Positions 20,418 to 27,714 of a stretch of 64,000 bases of DNA are shown here, piece by piece. The stretch covers positions 82,822 to 146,821 of the forward strand of contig CAZNWJ010000010.1 of assembly GCA_964576925.1 (NCBI GenBank), written 5' to 3'. The translations under genes and the position numbers were made by a program. The notes beneath the pieces are model-generated. The model was given only the letters and a program-made list of their open reading frames with translations. It had not been told where the DNA came from and did no database searches. Each line of letters starts with the position of its first letter. Position 1 is the stretch's first letter. Origin of the DNA: JADJGC01 sp964576925 (lineage in GTDB: Bacteria; Zixibacteria; MSB-5A5; CAIYYT01).

Positions 20418-21684
20418 GTTCAAACCCCACTCTGAGCATGAACGCATCCATCTGCGGAAACAACTCATAGTCACGCAGCGTGCCAAAGGCTTCCGGCGGA
20501 CTGCTGTCGCCCCTCTGTATGTAGTACTCTGCGCCGAAACGCGCCTGCATCAGGCCGCCAATCGGCAATACGAACTGTACTCCGGTCGTCACCGCGTCGA
20601 AGTTTGCCAGCCGATAATCTGCAGAAGCATATTGTGGCAGTTCCTGTCCGCTGACCAGAAACCACTTATAGAAGTCCGCCGCAGTTTGGTGATACCAGCG
20701 CAAATGCGGCTCGATCGCTCGCCCGCTCTTGAACTGCCAGCGGTAAAACGCCTCTACGGTATGCGATCGAACACCCCAGTTGTCCCAAAAATACCTGTAG
20801 GCAAAATCGACGGTGTTTCCGGTGAAATAGTGCCTCACCTGTCCGTACAAAGCGTGCTTGCTGCGCGACCGCGGCCGCGACTCAAACACATAATCCGTCG
20901 GCTCGCCCGCCTCCGGCGCTGCGGGACCTTCCACTACGCTGAGTATCTTGAAAGGGTCAGTCATGTAGCCCTCGGAGCGGCTGAACGAGTAGTTCATCCG
21001 GGCGACTGTCGAGCGGTTGAGCACCTGGCTGACATTGAACACCAGGTCGTACACATTCTTGTTATCTGTGCCTCGCAGGCGCGGCTGCGTTTCACCCGGT
21101 CCTGCCATCGACCCCAGTGGAATCGGTATACTGCCCTCGGGTCGAATCCGATCGCGTGAATAAGCGCCGGAAATACCGATGGTCGTGTTTTTGCGATTGA
21201 AGTCGCGCGCCAGCGTGCCGTTTACGCCATACGAAACATAATCGTACTCGTTCGAGAACTGCCCGCCAAGCGCCGCGGCTGTCGTGGAACCAATCCTGTC
21301 CGACAAGCCAATTCCGAAGCTGAAGCGCGTATCGTGGAAGGTATCGTCGAGCGGGATCTTCCCGGGAGCGATCGTATACTGCCCGCTGCCGGATGGACGA
21401 GTGAACGTCTGTACACGTTGCGCTGGTGTGGCGCCGTTCGGGGAAGCGCCGGTGAGTGCGTCGTAGGTCAGTTTGAGGTCGAGACCAAGTTCGCCTCGGA
21501 GCTGCTTTTTGATGTCAAACACACCCTCGAACGCGCTGACTCGATCCGATTCCGAGTAAAGCAAGAACGACGACTCAACCCGGTTTACCGGCTGTGCCTG
21601 TCCTGAAGCCGTCCCGAGTAGCGCCGCCGCGAACGTTGCCAGCGCACCCTTGAGCGGCGTTTTGCGGTTTAGTTGCACCCGCAT
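20407..21684 (-). CDS. DUF3570 outer-membrane beta-barrel-type protein with candidate flavinylation site
   Basis: A 425-residue exported protein of the DUF3570 family. A signal peptide (cleavage near residue 30, GQA-QPV) is followed by many alternating, aromatic-rich strands ending in FMLRVGFERGL, as expected for an outer-membrane barrel. Residues 75-81 read DALTGAS, which fits the ApbE flavinylation consensus D-x-x-[ST]-G-A-[ST], with T78 the acceptor. The ApbE gene is directly downstream and overlaps. The start overlaps the DUF4266 gene by 16 bases. The family has no settled function; electron transfer through or at the outer membrane is my inference. Confidence 0.88.
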   Translation of the reverse strand: MRVQLNRKTPLKGALATFAAALLGTASGQAQPVNRVESSFLLYSESDRVSAFEGVFDIKKQLRGELGLDLKLTYDALTGASPNGATPAQRVQTFTRPSGSGQYTIAPGKIPLDDTFHDTRFSFGIGLSDRIGSTTAAALGGQFSNEYDYVSYGVNGTLARDFNRKNTTIGISGAYSRDRIRPEGSIPIPLGSMAGPGETQPRLRGTDNKNVYDLVFNVSQVLNRSTVARMNYSFSRSEGYMTDPFKILSVVEGPAAPEAGEPTDYVFESRPRSRSKHALYGQVRHYFTGNTVDFAYRYFWDNWGVRSHTVEAFYRWQFKSGRAIEPHLRWYHQTAADFYKWFLVSGQELPQYASADYRLANFDAVTTGVQFVLPIGGLMQARFGAEYYIQRGDSSPPEAFGTLRDYELFPQMDAFMLRVGFERGL

Positions 21685-21902
21685 CCTCCGCCGCCAAAAC
21701 CACGTCCACCGCTGGAAGCTTCCTTACTGAAGTAAACGTGATCATCGATGCCGCGATCGATCGCCCCGGCATCAAGCTGCATCGTCGGTTTGGCCAGGAC
21801 ATCCCGCTCCCACACTTCAACCCCCATGTGCGCGCAGCCGCTCAATACGGTCAGAATCGCCAATCCGAACACAGCTGCTTTCAGCAGAGCATTGCGCGTC
21901 AC
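21669..21902 (-). CDS. DUF4266 small lipoprotein with Gly/Cys-rich tail
   Basis: A 77-residue lipoprotein. A signal sequence with lipobox LSGC (Cys 22) is followed by the family hallmark VEVWERDVLAKPTMQLD, then DDHVYFSKEASSGGRGFGG and a tail GGGGCGCN carrying two cysteines. GTG start at 21902 overlaps the TlpA stop (GTGA). The gene overlaps the DUF3570 gene by 16 bases. DUF4266 and DUF3570 genes are commonly neighbours; no biochemical role is established. The conserved Cys tail could bind metal or be a substrate of the upstream thioredoxin-like protein, which is speculation. Confidence 0.88.
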   Translation of the reverse strand: MTRNALLKAAVFGLAILTVLSGCAHMGVEVWERDVLAKPTMQLDAGAIDRGIDDHVYFSKEASSGGRGFGGGGCGCN

Positions 21903-22441
21903 TTGCCCGCCTTCTCCGCCAGCAACGCCTTGATCGACTCCTCAATCTTCAACGTGTCCTTCGGATTGAACCCGCGGTGGGATTCGCGGAAATTGCCGTC
22001 GCGCCCGAAGACGTAAGATGTCGGCATCGCCTGTAGCTCGAACAGCTTGGCCAGCTCGCCGCGCGCATCGTAAATCACCTTGAACGGCGCCTTTGTCTCG
22101 GCCAGGAACGTCTTGGCGGCCTCCGCGTCGCGATCGACATTGACGGTGATGATCTGCAGACCCTTGTCGGCATACTTTGTCTGCAGCGTCTTCATCCAGG
22201 GAAACGACCTCCGGCAAGGAGCGCACCAAGAGGCCCAGAAATCGACATAAACCACCTTGCCGGTGAGCTCTATCGAGTCAGGCAGCGCGGCCTTAATCGC
22301 CGCCAACGATTTCTGGTTGTCTTCCGAGCGGGCTGATGGCGTTAGGAAGACCAGCGTAATGACGGCGTAAAGCCCGATTTTCACAACTTGTGATCCCAAT
22401 GAATTGACCTCAGCTAATGGTTTCTGAATATCGGATAGCAA
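21899..22441 (-). CDS. TlpA-like periplasmic thioredoxin-fold protein
   Basis: Up to 180 residues. It has one hydrophobic export segment (about residues 20-38, ending TPSARSED) and a thioredoxin domain with the active site WASWCAPCRR, then AMPTSYVFGRDG with the cis-proline region. TlpA/ResA-type proteins reduce disulfides outside the cytoplasm, for example on apocytochromes or copper centres. The frame opens with TTG at 22441 without a good ribosome site; GTG at 22384, just before the hydrophobic segment, is an alternative. It heads the overlapped operon with DUF4266, DUF3570 and ApbE, so its likely client is one of those exported proteins. Confidence 0.88.
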   Translation of the reverse strand: MLSDIQKPLAEVNSLGSQVVKIGLYAVITLVFLTPSARSEDNQKSLAAIKAALPDSIELTGKVVYVDFWASWCAPCRRSFPWMKTLQTKYADKGLQIITVNVDRDAEAAKTFLAETKAPFKVIYDARGELAKLFELQAMPTSYVFGRDGNFRESHRGFNPKDTLKIEESIKALLAEKAGK

Positions 22442-22648
22442 TCATGTAGTTTTTTATATACACTCCATATATCGACCAGTTCCCTCTCTCGGAGAGGTTA
22501 GCGCTACAAACTTTTCAACGATTTTCGCCGGCAGCGGCGTAGCAAACAATTCTTATTGCTCAGAAACTCCAAGAAATCTATCGTGATGTTATTGACTAAG
22601 ATCGGAATATTGTGTTGGCGGCAGAAACACGCCACGGAGGGTAATTCA

Positions 22649-23425
22649 ATGAAGAAACTGATGGTGGGCTTAATCCTGACTTGCCTCGCGCTCTTCGCCT
22701 GCGGCTGTATTGATTACAGCGAACTGCTTGAGATCAACGCTGACGGCACCGGCACCATGACCCTGCAGATGGTCATGCACAAGAGCTACTTTGAAGGCCT
22801 GATGGCGCTGGCGGAAATGTCCGACTCCACCGCGGATACGCCCGACAGCGTCTTCAGCTTTATGAAACGCAAGGACCTCGAAGACCGCACCAAGGCCAGC
22901 AACGGGAAGGTCAAGTTGATTGACTTCAAAGAGAACATCAGCGATTCGACGATCGCTTATGAGGTGAAATTCTCTTTCACCGATCTGCAGGAAATGCTCG
23001 CGGTCAGCGGCGATGTCGGCCAGGATGAGAGTATGGCGGCGCCTCGCTTCAAGCGCGACGTCAAGTTTGTCAAAGAGTCTTCGGGCAATTGGCACTATAG
23101 CCGCGCGCTCGGCGATTCAACCATGAATCCTTTTGCCCAACCGCAAGGCTCGGAGGAGTCGGAAAGTGTCGATCCCGAACCGGCGACGGCTGAGGACTCG
23201 CTGGCGCAAGGCATGGCGGAGGGAATGAAGGACATGGGAAAGGCGATGATGCAGATGTTTGAGGGCGCCTTCGCCGGCAGGAAAATCAAATTGGCCGTCA
23301 AGTTCCCGGGCGACATTATCGAATCCAACGCCACCAGCACCGAGGGACGCACGGCGATTTGGGAGTATGCCTTTATGGATCTCTTCAACGCGCCGCCGAA
23401 GCTCACCGCCGTCGTGAAACCGTAA
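22649..23425 (+). CDS. Exported lipoprotein, unknown function
   Basis: A 258-residue probable lipoprotein: MKKLMVGLILTCLALFACGC, with cysteine 18 or 20 as the lipid site, followed by IDYSELLEINADGTGTMTLQM. The latter pattern is typical of bacterial lipoproteins with a beta-sheet domain that tracks a polynomial-like 'INADGSG' signature. The middle is mixed alpha/beta, and an acidic low-complexity stretch lies around residue 170-190. ATG 22649 has GGAGGG eight bases upstream; an earlier in-frame ATG at 22556 has none. It stands alone, and a hairpin lies about 210 bases downstream. Confidence 0.78.
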   Translation: MKKLMVGLILTCLALFACGCIDYSELLEINADGTGTMTLQMVMHKSYFEGLMALAEMSDSTADTPDSVFSFMKRKDLEDRTKASNGKVKLIDFKENISDSTIAYEVKFSFTDLQEMLAVSGDVGQDESMAAPRFKRDVKFVKESSGNWHYSRALGDSTMNPFAQPQGSEESESVDPEPATAEDSLAQGMAEGMKDMGKAMMQMFEGAFAGRKIKLAVKFPGDIIESNATSTEGRTAIWEYAFMDLFNAPPKLTAVVKP

Positions 23426-23841
23426 GCTCCTTCTCGCGAGCAGGTTCTGCACGGTTGCGTTGGTTCGCTATCTGGCGACGCAACGGGAGGTCTTCCGATT
23501 GAAAGCCCGCGGTTGCGGCGCTCCTTGATTTCGCGCGCCGTATCCAATGATCTTTGATGTTTGCGGCAGTTGAACGCGAAATGGTGAACCGGCGCCGCGC
23601 CATGATGCACCATGGCCCGCCGCTGAGACGAAATCATTGGCCGAATCGTGCCGATTCGGCCATTTGATTTCGAGTTGAACCACTTGGCAAATTCCGCATC
23701 GTCTCCGGATCAACTCTATGATCACAGGGACACCCGCCATCCTCAATCTTCGCCCCTTCTGGTCGATACTTCTGGGGGGACTGAAGGCCGACTTGGCCGT
23801 CCAGTCACCAATTCAACTTGAGGACTCTAAGGGAGGTCTGC
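23426..23841. other. Intergenic region with one hairpin
   Basis: This 416-base gap between the lipoprotein and the chemoreceptor holds a strong hairpin (23638-23662) and the GGGAGG ribosome site of the next gene at 23831-23836. Open frames here overlap the hairpin or lack starts, so no gene is called. Confidence 0.5.
23638..23670 (+). terminator. Rho-independent-like terminator
   Basis: A perfect eleven-base stem (TGGCCGAATCG 23638-23648, CGATTCGGCCA 23652-23662) with a three-base loop is followed by TTTGATTT. It lies 212 bases after the lipoprotein stop, so it would leave a long 3' untranslated region. Confidence 0.7.
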
Positions 23842-25551
23842 TTGAAATCCATGTCAGTTCGATTGAAGGTTGCCCTCTGGGTGGGTTGCTGCTTGATCCT
23901 CATCACCGGCAGCGTCGCTGTAGTCAACAATCGCCTGCAGGTCGCCGCTCTCGATAAACTGCACTCCGAGACTGTTCGCTCACTCGAGTGGTCGCTCACC
24001 CGTCATATCGAACAAATCATGCTGAATGGCGAAAATGAAAAGCTCCAGCCTCTCACCGAGGAAGCCGTCACCAATGAAATCGCTATCGAAGTGACGGTTG
24101 TCGACGCCGATCGCCGGGTTGCCCGGTCCTCCGAAAATGCCTTACTATCCCAGCCGTCGCGCGATCCGATCTGGCCAGGGGTCTTCTCGTCAACGAACGA
24201 TACTACCGTTCTCATCGATCGCGACGGCATTCCGGCTGAAGCCAGTTATCGCGTGTTTCTCAACTCAAGAGACTGCGTTCAGTGCCATGACGTTGCCGAA
24301 AACAGCGTCCTCGGCGGACTGAAGATCGTCACCTCGCGCGCAGCCATTACTCAAGCCGGCACAAAGAGTTTCGTCACCAACCTCCTCCTGACTTTTGCCG
24401 CCGCACTCATATTGCTCGTCGGTATTCTAAGAACACAAAACCGCCTGATTTTCAAACCTCTGGAAAGTGTGAAGCAGAAACTGCAGCAGGCCACCAGCGG
24501 AGACATTGATCAGACGCTCGATGCGCGCAGTGACGACGAGATCGGCAGCTTCCTGAAATCACTTCAAGCACTGATCAACTACATGAAGGCCTTTATCGGT
24601 GCCTCCGCGCGCATCGCCGAAGGCGACCTGCAGGTCAAGGTCGAACCGCGCTCAGAGCGCGACGAATTAGGCCGCGCTTATCAAACCATGATTGCGCGGC
24701 TCGAAGACCTGGTTTCGCGTCTGCGCGGCATCTCCGGTAGTCTCGCCTCCGTCTCGCAGGAAATCACGAGTGTCTCTCACGACACCGCCCGCAACACCGA
24801 AGACCAGGTTAACCGGGTCCAACAGGTGTCCGCGGCCATTCAACAAATGGCGGCGACCATTGCCGAAACCAGCCGCAATACGACCCAAGCCACCGGCGCC
24901 GCCTCACAGGCCGCATCGACCGCTGCCGAAGGTGCGCGCGTTGTCAAAGAGACCATCGACGGAATGCGCCTCATCGCAGAAACCGTCAGTCACTCCGCCG
25001 ACTCAATCAGCCAGCTCTCCCACGCGGCTTCAGAAATCTCCCGCGTCATCGAGGTCATCTCTGATATCGCCGACCAGACCAATCTGCTGGCCCTGAATGC
25101 CGCCATCGAAGCAGCCCGCGCCGGCGATCATGGTCGCGGCTTTGCTGTCGTGGCCGACGAAGTTCGTAAGCTCGCCGAGAAGACTAGTCAGGCCACCAGT
25201 CAGATCGTTAACATGGTCAAGGGTGTGCAGTCACAGACCCAATCCGCCGTGCAATCCATGGAGAGCAGTGTTGCAAAGGTCCACGCCGGGACCGAGCTCG
25301 CCGATCGCGCCGGTAGTCAATTGCAGTCGATCGTCGAGCTAGTCCACCAGGTCTCAAATATGATACACCAGATAGCTGCGGCAACCACGCAGCAATCCGC
25401 TGCCGCTGATGAGATCAATACCAATATCGAGCAGTTCGCCCGTCTAACCCGCGAAACCGCGACCAATGCTGAGCACTCGGCTCGCGGCGCCGAGAATCTG
25501 AATCGCCAGGCGGATGAACTCACCACCATCGTCCGGGGATTTCGAGTCTAG
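23842..25551 (+). CDS. Methyl-accepting chemotaxis protein with a c-type haem motif in its sensor domain
   Basis: About 569 residues. TTG at 23842 follows GGGAGG by five bases; ATG 23851 is a fallback. TM1 is at about residues 8-28. The extracytoplasmic sensor domain (about 30-178) contains the haem c attachment motif CVQCH at residues 145-149 in the sequence NSRDCVQCHDVAENSVLGG. TM2 is about 182-200. HAMP follows (LIFKPLESVKQKL...), then a second HAMP-like linker (INYMKAFIGASARIAEGDLQVKV) and the MCP signalling domain with the conserved tip DQTNLLALNAAIEAARAGDHGRGFAVVADEVRKLAE. It would send signals to CheA/CheW in response to redox state or a gas ligand (inference). No che genes are nearby. 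Confidence 0.92.
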   Translation: MKSMSVRLKVALWVGCCLILITGSVAVVNNRLQVAALDKLHSETVRSLEWSLTRHIEQIMLNGENEKLQPLTEEAVTNEIAIEVTVVDADRRVARSSENALLSQPSRDPIWPGVFSSTNDTTVLIDRDGIPAEASYRVFLNSRDCVQCHDVAENSVLGGLKIVTSRAAITQAGTKSFVTNLLLTFAAALILLVGILRTQNRLIFKPLESVKQKLQQATSGDIDQTLDARSDDEIGSFLKSLQALINYMKAFIGASARIAEGDLQVKVEPRSERDELGRAYQTMIARLEDLVSRLRGISGSLASVSQEITSVSHDTARNTEDQVNRVQQVSAAIQQMAATIAETSRNTTQATGAASQAASTAAEGARVVKETIDGMRLIAETVSHSADSISQLSHAASEISRVIEVISDIADQTNLLALNAAIEAARAGDHGRGFAVVADEVRKLAEKTSQATSQIVNMVKGVQSQTQSAVQSMESSVAKVHAGTELADRAGSQLQSIVELVHQVSNMIHQIAAATTQQSAAADEINTNIEQFARLTRETATNAEHSARGAENLNRQADELTTIVRGFRV

Positions 25552-25777
25552 TTCGTCTTCCCGGTGAACGCTCTTCGCAGCGACCCCGGCCGTCGCGATC
25601 CGATCGCGCCTGCTCAGTTCCTGCCGACAGGAACCAGACCGAACTTTCCGTTTGTCGAACTCCATCAACTCGCTTACTCTCACACCTGACAATTCTGTAT
25701 CATCTTTGATCCGAACCTGAATATCCAGCCGAAGCAATCCCTTCGGTTTGGCTCAACCTCTGCGAAAGGAGCACTCG

Positions 25778-26479
25778 ATGTCTCTCGGAAAACGCGCCGT
25801 CGCCGAGTTTCTCGGCACGTTCTGGCTCGTACTCGGCGGTTGCGGCAGCGCCGTCCTTGCGGCAGCCTTCCCCAACGTCGGAATCGGCCTGCTCGGCGTT
25901 GCCCTGGCCTTTGGTCTGACCGTCTTGACCATGGCCTTCGCCATCGGCCACATCTCCGGCTGTCACTTGAATCCCGCCGTTTCCCTCGGGTTGCTGGTCG
26001 GCGGCCGATTCAAAGCAGCTGAGTTCGTACCCTATGTGATTGCCCAGGTCATCGGCGGCATCGTCGGAGCTGGCGTCCTCTACTTCATCGCCAGCGGGCA
26101 AGCCGGTTTCGATATTGCCGGCGGCCTCGCCAGCAACGGTTACGCCGAACACTCCCCCGGCGGCTATTCGCTCGCGGCCGGCCTGGTGACCGAGATTGTA
26201 ATGACCTTCATGTTCCTGATCATCATCCTCGGCGCCACCGACGAGCGCGCTCCCAAGGGTTTCGCGCCGATCGCCATCGGCCTTGGCTTGACCCTGATCC
26301 ACTTGATCAGCATTCCGGTAACGAACACTTCCGTCAATCCGGCCCGCAGCACCGGCCCCGCGATCTTTGTCGGCGACTGGGCTCTATCGCAGCTTTGGCT
26401 GTTCTGGGTCGGACCTTTGCTTGGCGCGGCATTGGCAGGTCTGGTCTATCGCTGGCTCGGTGGCAATAACAAAGCCTGA
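25778..26479 (+). CDS. aqpZ: Aquaporin Z-type water channel
   Basis: A 233-residue major intrinsic protein with six membrane helices and two half-helix NPA loops (CHLNPAVS and SVNPARS). Selectivity-filter residues fit a water-selective AqpZ: a His in LTLIHLISIPV, the Thr of VTNTS and the Arg after the second NPA. It moves water across the inner membrane. The start is ATG 25778, with AAAGGAG (25765-25771) six bases upstream; an in-frame upstream start at 25748 lacks a site. It is transcribed alone. A cysteine sits just before the first NPA, where E. coli has glycine. Confidence 0.93.
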   Translation: MSLGKRAVAEFLGTFWLVLGGCGSAVLAAAFPNVGIGLLGVALAFGLTVLTMAFAIGHISGCHLNPAVSLGLLVGGRFKAAEFVPYVIAQVIGGIVGAGVLYFIASGQAGFDIAGGLASNGYAEHSPGGYSLAAGLVTEIVMTFMFLIIILGATDERAPKGFAPIAIGLGLTLIHLISIPVTNTSVNPARSTGPAIFVGDWALSQLWLFWVGPLLGAALAGLVYRWLGGNNKA

Positions 26480-26640
26480 GACGCGACTCGCCGCCGCTTA
26501 ATGCAGATGCTTAGCGAAAGATCGAACACCGGCTCTTGGACACGGGTCGCTTGTTTGCCGCTGTGCGCTAAGCGATCACATCACGGCAGGTAAGGTTTGC
26601 CGAAAACGCGACTTGACGTCATCGCCCCGGCGAATAACTT

Positions 26641-27492
26641 GTGGCGTTCCCGGGCGGCTTGAACCGCACGGGAACACATCCGACAGTACTCGAGAGAAGC
26701 CAAGGAGTCAGTCTGCGTAGCGAAAAATGGACATTTAACGTTAATAGTAAGCTCGATCTCAATAGTTTCTACTTTGCCTTGTGCGAGTTCTGGCTCTCTG
26801 GTCAGACCAGCCGCTCTCAAGCCTCTGCTTCGCTGGTGCAAATCGCGCGCCAGGGCCAGCCTGCGCTCGAAATGCTCCGGCGCTGCCTGCCGTTGCTCGA
26901 AAGGGAAGTGCGCCAACTTTCTGCGCCCGGCTCGGTTGCCGGGGCTCGCGCCCTGACGCAGCTCTATCTGGAAATCAAACGCCTGACGCAGGGGCACTCA
27001 TACGTCAAAGTCCAGGTCTCGCTTCCCAAACGGGGCCGCTTCCGCAAGAGCACCAAAGGTCCCCTGCGTGAAGTCGGTGCTCCGGCCTCCTTCGATCGCC
27101 GCCACGTCCTCGCCGATTTCTTCTTCAAGAGCGACATCATCCCGACGATACTCAACCAGCTCGCAACTGGCGACGAACAGGCCGAGTACCTACGCGAGGT
27201 CGGCTGCGACCCCGCGCTCTTCTGCGGCAATATCCAGGTTGCCGCCCGCAAGTGGCAACTCAATATCTTCAATCATCTCGACAATCTCCACCTGGGCCCC
27301 AGTCACGCCAATCGCGTCCTCGGCGCCCGCGGCGTCGTGCTCGATCTGGCGCCCTGGCAAAACGACCTCCTCACCGTTTTGCGGCGTGATCTCGCCGACA
27401 TCCTCGGCACCTACCGCCGCCTGAACGCGGCGATCGCGCACGATATCGAACAGCAGGTGATCCACGCTCTCCGGCAAGCCCGCCTGGGCTAA
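26641..27492 (+). CDS. Hypothetical protein, unknown family
   Basis: An open frame of 283 codons with protein-like composition from about residue 30 onward (KWTFNVNSKLDLNSFYFALCEFW). The middle and end look alpha-helical, with a basic stretch (KRGRFRKSTKG, around residues 128-138) and a C-terminal helix (NAAIAHDIEQQVIHALRQ). No signal peptide, membrane segment or motif is recognised. GTG at 26641 has no clear ribosome site, so the real start may be later, for instance near the AAGGAG at 26702-26707. It lies alone between aqpZ and a histidine kinase gene. A cytoplasmic protein seems likely. Confidence 0.6.
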   Translation: MAFPGGLNRTGTHPTVLERSQGVSLRSEKWTFNVNSKLDLNSFYFALCEFWLSGQTSRSQASASLVQIARQGQPALEMLRRCLPLLEREVRQLSAPGSVAGARALTQLYLEIKRLTQGHSYVKVQVSLPKRGRFRKSTKGPLREVGAPASFDRRHVLADFFFKSDIIPTILNQLATGDEQAEYLREVGCDPALFCGNIQVAARKWQLNIFNHLDNLHLGPSHANRVLGARGVVLDLAPWQNDLLTVLRRDLADILGTYRRLNAAIAHDIEQQVIHALRQARLG

Positions 27493-27714
27493 TACGCGTT
27501 GAAGTCGGACGTTTCTCCCCGATACGTTCGCGAAGCTCCGTTCCATTCCGCAACGGCAGATTGCCGTTCTTGCGTCTCGCGCAGATACACTATTCAGGGA
27601 ATCTTACAGCTACCGATAACTTAACTAGCTAGGCCCGATCCTGTATCTTCACCTCGCGTCATCACCTCGAAGGATTCGGGAAAACGATCGGCTCCACAAC
27701 TGGGACGGAAACCA

